The position numbers and the translations under genes were made by a program. The notes below the pieces were generated by a model. It ran no database searches. It was not told where the DNA came from and was given only the letters and a program-made list of their open reading frames with translations. A stretch of 64,000 nt of DNA from Deltaproteobacteria bacterium HGW-Deltaproteobacteria-13 (GTDB lineage: Bacteria; Desulfobacterota; Syntrophia; Syntrophales; Smithellaceae). The stretch's first letter is position 1. Each line of letters opens with the position of its first letter. Shown one piece after another: positions 25,175 to 33,954 of the stretch. The stretch is from contig PHBJ01000004.1 in NCBI GenBank assembly GCA_002840555.1, positions 62,001-126,000 on the forward strand, given 5' to 3'.

Positions 25175-26095
25175 ATGAAGAAACTTTTGCCAAGTTCAAG
25201 TTTTATGATGTTTGTGGTTTTGCTGATTGTATGTCTGGCGGGATGCGTTGGGCTTACAAAAGCGCAGCAAAACGGCGTTTCCGGTTTCGGCAAGGCCGCT
25301 GCAGCCCTGGGAACTGTGAGCAAAGAGCAGTTTCAGGGTGGACGGGAAACTGTCATCCAAATGAAAGAGAAACAGCTGGCTATTGAGAAAAAAGTGCTGT
25401 CCGCAAAACAGGCAGATCGGGCATCTTGCGAAGAAGAACTTAATCTGGATTCCGGTCTGGATCAGGAAAATATTGCCTCCCGCGTGAAAGCCGCCGATCT
25501 GCTGGTCCAGTATGGCAATCTGCTGGCGGCGTTCGTCGATAATACGCAGGGAAAGGACCTTGCATCGGCAACGAACGCTTTCACGGATAGTGTTAAAGAT
25601 TTTCCCGGCAACACCTTGACTTCGGATGAATTAAAAGGCCTTGGCCAGTTGATCATCATGGCCGGAGAAAAATGGATCAGCAATGAAAAGAAAGATGCGC
25701 TGAAAAAAATAATCCCCCAGGTATCGCCGCTGATCAGCAAGGTGTGTGACAGTTTACAGAAGGATTTTGATTGGAATCGGAAGGGAATTCTTGCGGATAT
25801 TTTCAACACGCAGGACCGCCTCGCCAGTGCGGCAATCGACGGACTAAAGAGAGAGGGCGGCTCCATCAACGACCGGCTGCTTCTCATCGAAAGTTTTGAG
25901 CTTGCCAATAAAAACAAACTGGCGGTGGAAACAAGTTCGGCCAAGCTGTTGAAGGCCATTGAGTCATTGCGCAAAGCCGATAAGAATCTGGCCGCCATTA
26001 TTAACGATGACAATAATTTTTCGACCGGGGATATCGATTCATTCGTTGAAGATGTAAATGCCCTGGTCAAAGCCATCAAACCGTTTCTAAAATAA
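25175..26095 (+). CDS. Helical lipoprotein, unknown function
   Basis: A 306-residue protein with a lipobox LAGC (Cys near residue 25). The mature part is almost entirely predicted alpha-helix, rich in Lys, Ala, Asp and Leu, e.g. QMKEKQLAIEKKVLSAKQADRA and KLLKAIESLRKADKNLAAII, suggesting a coiled-coil or helical-bundle periplasmic protein. I do not recognise a family. It begins a three-gene run (helical lipoprotein, 108-residue helical protein, phospholipase-C-like protein) with AAAGGAG sites and short gaps. Confidence 0.65.
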   Translation: MKKLLPSSSFMMFVVLLIVCLAGCVGLTKAQQNGVSGFGKAAAALGTVSKEQFQGGRETVIQMKEKQLAIEKKVLSAKQADRASCEEELNLDSGLDQENIASRVKAADLLVQYGNLLAAFVDNTQGKDLASATNAFTDSVKDFPGNTLTSDELKGLGQLIIMAGEKWISNEKKDALKKIIPQVSPLISKVCDSLQKDFDWNRKGILADIFNTQDRLASAAIDGLKREGGSINDRLLLIESFELANKNKLAVETSSAKLLKAIESLRKADKNLAAIINDDNNFSTGDIDSFVEDVNALVKAIKPFLK

Positions 26096-26112
26096 ATTAA
26101 AGGAGGACCATT

Positions 26113-26439
26113 ATGCCTAAAGTTGCCATAGACAATCAATTAGCCAAACTGGTCGCAAAATTGAGCGCTTTAAGAATCAAGACGCCGATCAGTCATCCCG
26201 ACTATAAAAAAATCTCAAAGCTTTACATAAAGGCGTCTGATGACCAGACAAAAGCCATTGACAAGTCCATTGATGAGTCCGATAAGGACTACAAGGCTTT
26301 TTCCGACGGCATGGAAAAAGCCATCAAGGCCGTCAGCGACGCCTTAAAAGATATTGATAAAATTACCGATGCCATTAAAATCGTGGCAAAGGTGATTGAC
26401 CTTGCAGGAAAGATTATCGCCGCAGCCGCAGCTGTGTAA
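26113..26439 (+). CDS. Small helical protein, unknown function
   Basis: A 108-residue protein without signal peptide or membrane anchor, starting 17 bases after the lipoprotein gene with AAAGGAGG. The sequence is amphipathic helix throughout (DKSIDESDKDYKAF; MEKAIKAVSDALKDIDKI) and ends in an Ala/Ile-rich hydrophobic tail, AGKIIAAAAAV, that could insert in a membrane or bury in a bundle. It is probably translated with its neighbours. Unassigned. Confidence 0.6.
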   Translation: MPKVAIDNQLAKLVAKLSALRIKTPISHPDYKKISKLYIKASDDQTKAIDKSIDESDKDYKAFSDGMEKAIKAVSDALKDIDKITDAIKIVAKVIDLAGKIIAAAAAV

Positions 26440-26497
26440 GTTGCAGCGGAGTCCCGGACAACGAACAATCATTTTTATAACGAAAGGAGGTCGTTTT

Positions 26498-27208
26498 ATG
26501 GTACCGGCCAGTCATGTTGCCTGTTTCAGACAGGCTCTCGTCGTGTTGAGAAACGACGGCAGAAACAATACGGCGGATATGCTTGTGCCGTATGCTGATA
26601 ATATTGACACTTATCTGCAAGCGGCGGATTGGCGAACCAATCCTCTTAACATCTGGGATGCAAGCAATAATCCGGTAGGGATCCCTTACAGCGCCGCCAA
26701 TCACTGGCTTAATCCGGTCGGGTTCGTCACATCGGCGGTGACTTCCATAACGGACATCAAAAACGCCGCCGGATTCTGCGCGTTTTGTTTCAATATCGCC
26801 ATAGCCCTATGGCAGCTACACGATTATAATCATTCCACCGCGGCGCTCGGCGTGGCCCTGCATCTGGTTCAGGACCTGACGGTGCCGCATCATGCAGTCC
26901 CGACCCCCGGCAATAATCATCTTGATTATGAGAACTGGCTGAATAATAATCTTCATGCGGGAACGATTGCCAATGGCGGGAATTATAACAATTACCTGAT
27001 CGCGCCTTTATGGGTATGGAATATCGCCACCCGGGCGTTACTTCAGTTTCCTTACTGCGACGGCATCAATCCTCCGTTTCGGTGGCTGCCGTTGCCAAGG
27101 CGCGACAATTACGACCGTGTCCGTAATGAAATGGCGCCACGGGCGATAAGAAGCTCGGCGGGGTTTTTGGAATGTTTTCGGTACCGGACAACTTTACCGA
27201 TACCGTGA
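26498..27208 (+). CDS. Zinc-dependent phospholipase C-like protein
   Basis: 236 residues from ATG 26498, chosen because GGAGG lies eight bases before it. It resembles zinc-dependent phospholipase C / S1-P1 nuclease folds: a HWLNP motif near residue 68, then the metal motif HLVQDLTVPHHAVP near residue 128 followed by HLDYENWLNNN, and a final NEMAPRAIRSSAGFLECF helix. The expected His and Asp ligands for a three-zinc centre are largely present. No obvious signal peptide is seen, which is unusual for this family. It ends the three-gene run; the next gene is the peroxiredoxin-like selenoprotein. Confidence 0.6.
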   Translation: MVPASHVACFRQALVVLRNDGRNNTADMLVPYADNIDTYLQAADWRTNPLNIWDASNNPVGIPYSAANHWLNPVGFVTSAVTSITDIKNAAGFCAFCFNIAIALWQLHDYNHSTAALGVALHLVQDLTVPHHAVPTPGNNHLDYENWLNNNLHAGTIANGGNYNNYLIAPLWVWNIATRALLQFPYCDGINPPFRWLPLPRRDNYDRVRNEMAPRAIRSSAGFLECFRYRTTLPIP

Positions 27209-27254
27209 ATGGGAAATAATGTTGTGCAATTATGACAAAACTGGAGGTTTCGTC

Positions 27255-27713
27255 ATGCCCAAAGTTGAATTGAACGTTCCGGCGCCGGATTTCACGCTGA
27301 ATGATTTTAACGGCAGAAGCGTATCTCTTTCCGACTATAAAAATAAAAAGAACGTGATGGTGGTTTTTAACCGCGGATTCTTTTGACCGTTCTGCCGCGC
27401 GCACATGGCGCAGTTGCGCCAGGATTATGAAAAATTTGTCAAGCTGGATACGGAAATCCTCGTTGCCGGGCCGGAAAATGCCGAGGCTTTTAAAAATTAC
27501 TGGGAAAAAGAAAAGCTGCCGTTTGTCGGTCTGCCTGATCCCGAACACAAGGTTCTGAAATTGTATGGCCAGGAGGTCAAGATATTCAAGCTGGGCCGAA
27601 TGCCCGCGCAGGTGATGATCGACAAATCCGGCAAGGTTCGCTTTGTGCATTACGGCCATTCGATGTCGGATATTCCGGAGAACAAAGAACTGCTTGTTCT
27701 GCTGACCCCGTAA
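27255..27713 (+). CDS. Peroxiredoxin-like (AhpC/TSA) predicted selenoprotein (UGA at codon 44)
   Basis: ATG 27255 (GGAGG before it) through in-frame TGA at 27384-27386 gives a 152-residue AhpC/TSA-fold protein. It has the APDFTLNDFNGRSVSLSDY opening, VVFNRGFF-U-PFCRAH active site and ILVAGPENAEAFKNYW after it. UGA occupies the position of the peroxidatic or first CxxC Cys, giving UPFC, the same motif as in the DsbA-like gene 2.9 kb upstream. The frame is intact on both sides and ends in LVLLTP. CTGC and GCAG flank an apical loop a few bases after the UGA, a plausible SECIS. Likely a cytoplasmic peroxide or disulfide reductase. Confidence 0.8.
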
Positions 27714-27845
27714 AGAGGTCGGATGCTGCGTTGCGCTGCATACTTCGTCGTTGCGACGTACGGTTATGTATGACTCACGCCCTGGTACTTGCGCGCCTTG
27801 CCTGCGGGCTCGCGTGCCCTTTAGGGTATTTGACAAGATCGTCTC

Positions 27846-27875
27846 AAATTGATACTTCACTGAATGTATCAATTT
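27846..27875 (+). terminator. Terminator-like hairpin after the peroxiredoxin-like gene
   Basis: AAATTGATAC (27846-27855) and GTATCAATTT (27866-27875) form a 10-bp stem followed by TTCTTG. The GC content is low but the position fits. The segment between the gene and this hairpin (27714-27845) holds short dispersed palindromes such as CGTCGTTGCGACG. Confidence 0.45.
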
Positions 27876-27937
27876 TCTTGAAACGCAGACAGCTAAATAA
27901 TGAGTAATCTCTCATCAAACGAAAGAAGGATGGTAAA

Positions 27938-29182
27938 ATGAAGATTTGCGATATTATTATGTTCAACTACACCTCTACCAATGGAGGAATTGAAACCTAT
28001 ATCGCAAAAAAAGCAGATTTCTTCGCCCGCCAGCCAAACACGGAACATATCATCATCATGCCCGGCGAAAAAAATGGTCTCCAAAGGAAAGGTAACTTGT
28101 CTCTCTACTCGGTTTGTTCGAAAAAAGGGATAAGAGTGGACATATTTGAAATGAGGAGAAACAGAAAAAAAATATCCGAAATATTGAAAAAAGAAAGACC
28201 CGACATTATAGAAGTAAGTCAGGTTTATGTTCTTCCGGAAACCGCTTTTGCCTATTCAAAAATAAATAATATCCCCGTTGTCAACTTTTATCACACGCAT
28301 ATGCCTTATCTGGTTGAGCTTACCGTGCCTGAATTCATAAGCCATGGAGCTGTCCGTGTTCTGCAATACATCGCCATGAAAAAATACCGCAGCGTTTATA
28401 ACAGGTTTGATACAACACTTGTCGCAACCGACATTTTAAGAAAATTTCTGATTAATCAAAAAGTATCAAATACATGTCTGGTTCCCTTTGGTGTAGATCT
28501 GAATTTGTTCAATCCGAATAAAAAGGAGGATAATCTCAGAAGAAAATTTAAAATCGGTAATGATGAACTTATTTTGGTTTATCATGGCCGTTTTCATAAG
28601 GATAAGCGTATAGATATTTTGATTGATTCATTAGCGCGCTTACCTAAGAGTTTAAAGGCCCGGTTGTTGTTGATCGGCGACCAGCCTCTTTATAAAGACA
28701 TTCATAATCAAGTAGAAGGAAATGGAAACATTATTCTCTATCCTTACACAAAAAATCAGGACCTACTTTCCAGAATGCTGGCTTCAAGTGATATCTATGT
28801 AAGCGCAAGCCCTTTCGAATCATTCGGATTATCGTTAGTGGAAGCTCAGGCATCGGGACTCCCGGTTGTCGCAATGAAAGGAGGAGGAATTCCTGAAGTC
28901 GTCCCCCCCATTTCAGGAGAACTCGGCAAACCCGGCGATTCCGGAGAATTCGTGGAAAATATCCTGAAAGTTATTAAGAGAGGGCACAAAAAAGTCGGCG
29001 ACGAGGCCCGTAAATACGTTGAGCAGAATTATTCATGGGATAACACATTTGCAAAATTGCTTACTTTATACTCAACATTAGTGCGAAATAAAAAAGTCTT
29101 TGAATCAAACGTTCTTTTTAAGCAGGAGTTACAATCTTCGGATAATTTAGCGGATGAAAAGTTACAGCAGGCCAAAATATAA
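27938..29182 (+). CDS. Glycosyltransferase family 4
   Basis: A 414-residue GT-B fold glycosyltransferase. The N-terminal domain carries the NGGIETYIAKKADFF acceptor-side motif. The C-terminal donor domain has LILVYHGRFHKDKRIDILIDSL and the retaining EX7E signature FESFGLSLVEAQASGLPVV. No signal or membrane segment; a peripheral cytoplasmic enzyme transferring a sugar from a nucleotide donor. AGAAGGA precedes the start. It has no glycan-gene neighbours here, so the acceptor is unknown. Confidence 0.9.
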   Translation: MKICDIIMFNYTSTNGGIETYIAKKADFFARQPNTEHIIIMPGEKNGLQRKGNLSLYSVCSKKGIRVDIFEMRRNRKKISEILKKERPDIIEVSQVYVLPETAFAYSKINNIPVVNFYHTHMPYLVELTVPEFISHGAVRVLQYIAMKKYRSVYNRFDTTLVATDILRKFLINQKVSNTCLVPFGVDLNLFNPNKKEDNLRRKFKIGNDELILVYHGRFHKDKRIDILIDSLARLPKSLKARLLLIGDQPLYKDIHNQVEGNGNIILYPYTKNQDLLSRMLASSDIYVSASPFESFGLSLVEAQASGLPVVAMKGGGIPEVVPPISGELGKPGDSGEFVENILKVIKRGHKKVGDEARKYVEQNYSWDNTFAKLLTLYSTLVRNKKVFESNVLFKQELQSSDNLADEKLQQAKI

Positions 29183-29260
29183 AGTGGGAAAAATGGTGTC
29201 GTTATTAGAACAAATCAAGATTGCCACCTATAACCGCAATGACGGAAAGGAAGCTAATAT

Positions 29261-29632
29261 ATGGAATTTACTTTCGCGCACAATAATTTCAATGTAGTCA
29301 ATCTGGAAAAGAGCGTCGCCTTTTATAAAGACGCCCTGCAATTGACGGAAGTCCGGCGCATCGAGGCTCCGGACGGAAGTTTCATTCTCGTCTTTTTGGG
29401 TGACGGTAAAACGCCGCATCAGTTGGAGCTGACCTGGCTCAAAGACAGAAAAGAACCTTACAATCTGGGTGACAATGAATTTCATCTGGCTTTTAAGGTG
29501 GATGATTTTGCCGCCGCTCATGCCCTGCACGAAAAAATGGGTTGCATCTGCTTTGAAAACAAAGCCATGGGAATTTATTTTATTAATGATCCGGATGATT
29601 ACTGGCTCGAAATCATCCCGCAAAAGAGATAA
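29261..29632 (+). CDS. VOC family protein, lactoylglutathione lyase-like
   Basis: A 123-residue glyoxalase-fold protein. The four glyoxalase I metal positions are present: His7 (FAHNNFNV), Glu56 (HQLELTW), His75 (EFHLAF) and Glu117 (YWLEIIP). This supports a metal-dependent lyase of the glyoxalase I type, removing methylglyoxal, although VOC proteins are functionally diverse. GGAAAGGAAG lies upstream of the ATG. The following YgbA-like gene starts 14 bases after the stop. Confidence 0.8.
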   Translation: MEFTFAHNNFNVVNLEKSVAFYKDALQLTEVRRIEAPDGSFILVFLGDGKTPHQLELTWLKDRKEPYNLGDNEFHLAFKVDDFAAAHALHEKMGCICFENKAMGIYFINDPDDYWLEIIPQKR

Positions 29633-29645
29633 ACTCAAGCCGGGA

Positions 29646-29999
29646 ATGGGGCCCAAGAAACGTTTGCAGAAGAAATTATTAGAGCGTGAATATCAAACCA
29701 TTGAGGCGATGATTGGTCTATCATGCCGGGAAAGACACGGCACGGGGAACAGCGGACCCTGCCCGGCGTGCGACGAGCTTTTGGCCTATGCAAAAGCGCG
29801 TCTTGATCAATGTCCCTATCAGGAGGAAAAACCCGCCTGCGGGCGCTGTCCCATCCACTGCTACAAACCTGATATGAAAAAAAGAATACAGGATGTTATG
29901 CGTTATGCCGGGCCGCTAATGATCCGGTGGCATCCTTTTCTTACTATCCGCCATTTGTTCCTCACATTGAAAACCGGACTCAACTCACGTCGTCGTTGA
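29646..29999 (+). CDS. YgbA-type (nitrous oxide-stimulated promoter) family protein
   Basis: 117 residues from ATG 29646. The conserved YgbA core is clear: REYQTIEAMIGLSCRERHG, then CPACDELLAYAKARLDQCPY, then KPACGRCPIHCYKPDMKKRI and a MRYAGPLMIRWHPFL end. Six Cys and one His in CxxC-like pairs suggest a metal or Fe-S site. In enterobacteria the gene is induced by nitric oxide; here the function is unknown. A longer upstream frame exists, but homology begins only near this ATG. Confidence 0.85.
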   Translation: MGPKKRLQKKLLEREYQTIEAMIGLSCRERHGTGNSGPCPACDELLAYAKARLDQCPYQEEKPACGRCPIHCYKPDMKKRIQDVMRYAGPLMIRWHPFLTIRHLFLTLKTGLNSRRR

Positions 30000-30021
30000 A
30001 CTGAAATGCGGATAAAAATAA

Positions 30022-30051
30022 TTGACAGGCAAACGGTTTCCCCCCTATACT
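30022..30051 (+). promoter_or_regulatory. Sigma-70 promoter before the chalcone-isomerase-like gene
   Basis: TTGACA (30022-30027) and TATACT (30046-30051) with an 18-base spacer, 73 bases before the ATG at 30124. Confidence 0.6.
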
Positions 30052-30123
30052 TCTTTCATATTGGTATAATCAATTTTATTGAATTGGCCTTTTGGGGCTA
30101 AAATAAAAAAAGAGGTGCTCATC

Positions 30124-30687
30124 ATGTTTAAAAAATTATTGTTGTTGTGTTCAGCCATCCTTATTCTCACGTCCGCAGGCTACGCGAAAGAAGTCGGCGG
30201 GATTAACATGCCGGACAGCATCGCGGCGGGAAACGAAACCCTTATATTAAACGGAGCCGGTGTCAGGACAAAATTTTTCATCAAGGCTTATGTTGGCGGG
30301 CTCTACCTGAATAAAAAAAGCGGCGATGCCAACGCGATCATGAATGCAAATGAGCCCATGGCCATCAAGCTCCACATGATATCCAAACTGATAACAAGTG
30401 AAAAAATGAAGGACGCGACGCTTGAGGGATTTTTTAATTCCACCAACGGCAACACGGCGCCTTACAAAGACAAGATAGACACTTTCATTTCCGTTTTTAA
30501 GGATAATATCAAGATCGGCGACGTGTATGACATCATATATATTCCCGCTGAAGGAACAAAGGTATACAAAAATAAAGAGCTGAAGATTACGACAAAAGGC
30601 CTGGATTTCAAAAAGGTGCTTTTCGGGATATGGCTTTGCGACAAGCCGGCTGATAAAACGGTAAAAGCGGCGATGCTGGGCAAATAA
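30124..30687 (+). CDS. Exported chalcone isomerase-like protein
   Basis: 187 residues from ATG 30124 (GAGGTG upstream). A signal peptide covers residues 1-20 (LLLLCSAILILTSAGYA). The mature part starts KEVGGINMPDSIAAGNETLILNGAGVRTKFFIKAYVGGLYL, the signature of the chalcone isomerase-like family (pfam16036), followed by the EGFFNST and GLDFKKVLFGIWLC segments. Bacterial members are periplasmic and of unknown function; some fatty-acid-binding relatives exist. Followed by a terminator. Confidence 0.8.
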   Translation: MFKKLLLLCSAILILTSAGYAKEVGGINMPDSIAAGNETLILNGAGVRTKFFIKAYVGGLYLNKKSGDANAIMNANEPMAIKLHMISKLITSEKMKDATLEGFFNSTNGNTAPYKDKIDTFISVFKDNIKIGDVYDIIYIPAEGTKVYKNKELKITTKGLDFKKVLFGIWLCDKPADKTVKAAMLGK

Positions 30688-30719
30688 GCAGCGCAAAAGA
30701 CATTTTTAAGTACGATAAA

Positions 30720-30760
30720 AAGGCGTAAAGACATCAGGGTTATCCGGGTCTTTGCGCCTT
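30720..30760 (+). terminator. Hairpin terminator after the chalcone-isomerase-like gene
   Basis: AAGGCG-T-AAAGAC (30720-30732) pairs with GTCTTT-G-CGCCTT (30748-30760), followed by a weak AATCATTTT tract. Confidence 0.55.
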
Positions 30761-30876
30761 AATCATTTTAAACAGATCAGAAAACGCGGCCGAAGCGTTA
30801 CGCTCCACATCCGCCCCAAAACCCCATTAAGCTTCACAAAGTCTACTTACGAGAATAATAAAAGGAAGATGAAGGC

Positions 30877-31506
30877 CTAATCGATTGCTCCGCTTTTTTT
30901 CAAAAGGGTGGCAACAGCCTCCGCCAGACGGCGGTATCCCGCAGCGTTGGGATGAATTAAATCAGATTTGAGGGAATGATCAGCCAATATGTCCGATAAT
31001 GTTTTTTCTTCCAGAGGAATTTTAAATTCTTTGGCAATGTCGCGATACAGCGGCTCCGGCGAAACAGAAAGACCCGGTGCAGGCACCGCGATTAAAACAA
31101 CAGCCACGTTTTTTTGCCGGGCTTGCCGGATCATTTCTCTGATATTGCCGGCGGCCTGCTCCCGGCCCAACCGCCTGAGATGATCGTTGCCGCCATGACA
31201 GAGAATCAATAAGGCAGGTCTTTCCTGATCCAGAATTTGCGGCAGGCGGGCCAGGCCTTCGGCGGTAACCTCCCCGGGAACACCGGCATTCACCACCTTT
31301 CTGCCGATCATTTGTTCCAAAACCGCCGGATAACTTTCCTGCGTCTTGGCCCCGGTGCCGAAAGTTATACTGTCGCCGAACGCGACAATAACATCACTTT
31401 TGGCAAGCACAGGCAATCCGGCGGGCTTCCGGCAATCAGCCAGAATAAAGACGGCCAGAATCGCCAGCAGGAGAAAAATAACTTTCTGATATTTCGTTGA
31501 GCTCAT
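30877..31506 (-). CDS. GDSL/SGNH hydrolase (arylesterase/TesA-like)
   Basis: A 209-residue protein with an N-terminal hydrophobic segment and a lipobox-like LADC. SGNH blocks are complete: VIVAFGDSITFGTG (nucleophile Ser), the VNAGVPGE Gly block, LCHGGNDHLRR (Asn) and LIHPNAAGYRRLAEA with Asp/His. It therefore hydrolyses esters or thioesters outside the cytoplasm. TesA, an acyl-CoA thioesterase/arylesterase, has the same length and layout. Single gene; AGGTGA precedes the ATG. Confidence 0.85.
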   Translation of the reverse strand: MSSTKYQKVIFLLLAILAVFILADCRKPAGLPVLAKSDVIVAFGDSITFGTGAKTQESYPAVLEQMIGRKVVNAGVPGEVTAEGLARLPQILDQERPALLILCHGGNDHLRRLGREQAAGNIREMIRQARQKNVAVVLIAVPAPGLSVSPEPLYRDIAKEFKIPLEEKTLSDILADHSLKSDLIHPNAAGYRRLAEAVATLLKKSGAID

Positions 31507-31585
31507 ATCATCACCTGCGGTAACATAACTCTATTGCGATGATCAAATATCCGGACGGCCATATTGTAGAATTTGCGGAACGAAT

Positions 31586-32068
31586 CTAGGCAACAGGATC
31601 CTTCTCCTCAAGAACGTAGCGCACGTTTAACGACAGATCCGAACGCAGGGAGTTATAAACGGAACAATACTTGTCTTTGGACAATGCGATCGCGCGCTCC
31701 ACTTTTGCCGGATCCAGGTTTTTTCCGGCAATGTGCAAAACAATCTCCACCGCCTTGTAATACTGTGGCGGCGTCGGGTTCCGTTCCCCTTCAATCTCCA
31801 TGCGGAAACCCGCCAACCGGATTCGCATCTTTGTCAGAATCGTCACCACATCAATCCCCATACAGCCGGCCAGACTCAGAAGGAGAGCCTCCGTCGGTTT
31901 GCATCCCCACTGAGCCTGAGCGTCAAATTCAATCTCGTATCCCTGCGGCGTGGCGCCGGTAAAGACAAGATCCCGCTGCCAGGTCAGGCTTGCCTTCGCT
32001 ACCGGATTAACTTTCTGCTTGTATCCCGCAAGCGACTCGCTCAAATTGTCGATGTTATCATCCGCCAT
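31586..32068 (-). CDS. OsmC family protein
   Basis: A 160-residue OsmC/Ohr-fold protein. The family core EFDAQAQWGCKPTEALLLSLAGCMGIDVVTIL supplies the single catalytic Cys in SLAGCMGI, with the second Cys in the late KYCSVYNSL helix. OsmC proteins reduce organic hydroperoxides using thiols. AAGGAG precedes the start. No signal peptide. Its partner or electron donor is not apparent in the neighbourhood. Confidence 0.85.
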   Translation of the reverse strand: MADDNIDNLSESLAGYKQKVNPVAKASLTWQRDLVFTGATPQGYEIEFDAQAQWGCKPTEALLLSLAGCMGIDVVTILTKMRIRLAGFRMEIEGERNPTPPQYYKAVEIVLHIAGKNLDPAKVERAIALSKDKYCSVYNSLRSDLSLNVRYVLEEKDPVA

Positions 32069-32276
32069 TTTGCACTTCTCCTTTTTTTAAAGAGCGATCC
32101 GTATTTAATATTTGTTCGTCTCCCGAATAACTCCGCTGATTTGTTTTAGAGAATCATCCATGAATTACTTATTCAGGAAATACGTTTCCTTTTTATCCAC
32201 AAATGGAATAAAAATCAATACGGATGTCCGGTAATAAACGTGCCGCCCGGCCCTGCATTGCATGGCCTTTATTATA

Positions 32277-32305
32277 TTGACAGGCCGATCTTTTGTTCTT
32301 ATAGT
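32277..32305 (+). promoter_or_regulatory. Sigma-70 promoter with long leader for the M24 gene
   Basis: TTGACA (32277-32282), 17-base spacer, TATAGT (32300-32305). The implied transcript has a ~230-base untranslated leader before ATG 32544. The leader contains two hairpins: CGGACGG/CCGTCCG near 32379-32401 and CCAGGC (32484-32489)/GCCTGG (32508-32513). The remainder of the gap from 32069 has no gene. Confidence 0.6.
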
Positions 32306-32543
32306 ATTAAACAGTCAAAATAATTGGGGGTTAATCGTTTCTTAAATTGAGGTGCAGACCGCAAATAAATATCCGCCCGGACGGCATGTCCATTCCGTCC
32401 GAAACAAGGCAATATGAAAAGAATCAGCATGTCAGAACCACTGACCGGCCTGGCGCGATGAATCGTTTAACTCAGAAACTGTGCCAGGCAAGCCAAATGT
32501 AGTTCTGGCCTGGATTCCAACTCAACATGTAAGGGAGGTAGAT

Positions 32544-33767
32544 ATGTCCAGAACATTAGATCCGAAAGACAAGTATTACATTGATAATCCGGGACGCGTC
32601 AAAGCAATCCAGGCCGAAATGCACAAGCGCGGCATTGACGTGTACCTCGGTTCACGCATACGCACCATGAGTTTTGTCATGGATGCTTTTTGCCCCTGGC
32701 GCAGCTACATCATCATTCCGTCCGAAGGGCTGCCGACATTCTTTACTTTTATCATCGATGCGGCGCGCGTGGCCGATGAAACATGGCTGGACAGGGATCA
32801 TATGAGCGCTTACGGCCCCCTTGAAGGCATCGATCAGGTTTCCGCGATTACTAATTTTATCAAACTCAATCTCGGCCTCAAAAAGGGTCGCATCGGCTAT
32901 GAGGACGGTGTTTCCACCTACACGGCGGAAGGAAATCTAACGCATTGGGAATACACACATTTCAAAGACGCCCTTCCCGGCTTCGAATGGGTAAACGCAC
33001 ACGACATCATTGATGGTCTCTCCATCATCAAAGACAAGGGCACGATCGAACGTTTCCGCACCGCGTCGCTGATGGTGGACGAAGGGCACAAGGCCTGTAG
33101 GGCCGCATTGGAAAACGGCGGATACAAGGGCATGACGGAAACCGTCATCGGCGGCATCGCCGCGCTGGCCATGCGCAAGGCGGGCAGCGTATCGGAATGG
33201 AATTTCGCGGGGCTGAATGAAATTTCCAGCGGATACCGCACCGGACTGGGCGCCTGTACGCCTCCCACCACCAAGGAAATCAAAGCGGGAGAACCGCTGA
33301 TGCTGGATCTTCATTCGTTGTTCATGCTGACGATGGGCGACCACTCGCACAATTACCTGATCGCGCCCGCAACCAAACGCCAACGCTGGCACGCGGATAA
33401 TTTTATCGCGCTTGTTCAGATCGTGATGGATAATTACCGCGCGGGAATCACCCCCGGCAAGCTGGTGGAAATCATGGTCGATCTGGCACGGTCCCGCGAC
33501 TGTGAATTTCAGATTCTGCCCGGCTGCGAACATGGCATCGGTATGTTCGGCGACGAATGGCGTGTGGGCGCGACCATCAATTCCGCCATGCCCTACTGGA
33601 CCGATCCGAATCACGTTTACAGGGAAAATGAAATGGTCGTCCTGGCGATGCAGTATGCCGCGCCGGAAGACAATATCGGCTTCCGTTATGAGAATGATCT
33701 TCTTATCACTAAAAACGGCTGTGAGCTGATGTCGAAATATCCGTTCGGCATTGAAGAAATTTCATAA
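32544..33767 (+). CDS. M24 (creatinase/aminopeptidase P) family protein with altered metal site
   Basis: 407 residues from ATG 32544, preceded by AAGGGAGG. An N-terminal creatinase-type domain is followed by the pita-bread M24 domain. Four metal-ligand positions are seen: the Asp pair (MLDLHSLFMLTMGD, spacing 11), His in CEHGIGMFG and a late Glu in FRYEND. The usual Glu-Pro of the fourth strand reads MQY, so Glu is replaced by Gln, and the second His is Asp. This may be a non-peptidase or creatinase-like enzyme. Single gene; no signal peptide. Confidence 0.8.
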   Translation: MSRTLDPKDKYYIDNPGRVKAIQAEMHKRGIDVYLGSRIRTMSFVMDAFCPWRSYIIIPSEGLPTFFTFIIDAARVADETWLDRDHMSAYGPLEGIDQVSAITNFIKLNLGLKKGRIGYEDGVSTYTAEGNLTHWEYTHFKDALPGFEWVNAHDIIDGLSIIKDKGTIERFRTASLMVDEGHKACRAALENGGYKGMTETVIGGIAALAMRKAGSVSEWNFAGLNEISSGYRTGLGACTPPTTKEIKAGEPLMLDLHSLFMLTMGDHSHNYLIAPATKRQRWHADNFIALVQIVMDNYRAGITPGKLVEIMVDLARSRDCEFQILPGCEHGIGMFGDEWRVGATINSAMPYWTDPNHVYRENEMVVLAMQYAAPEDNIGFRYENDLLITKNGCELMSKYPFGIEEIS

Positions 33768-33954
33768 ACCCGCTGTATCTCCCGGCGCATTGCCTTGCGC
33801 CGGGAGATCATCATGATCGTTCTGGATTTCGTGTCGCGTTTCACTTGCCCGGACGGCAGAAGACAACGTTCCGGCTTTATATGTCTGGGCAAAAGGGAAC
33901 AGCAATAAAGCTTTTAACCGTTTCATGAACAAGCCAATGCAGATAGGAGGGAAC

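Noticed and set aside
30877..31506. Selenoprotein or frameshift in the GDSL hydrolase
   Set aside because: Frame is intact with all SGNH blocks present.
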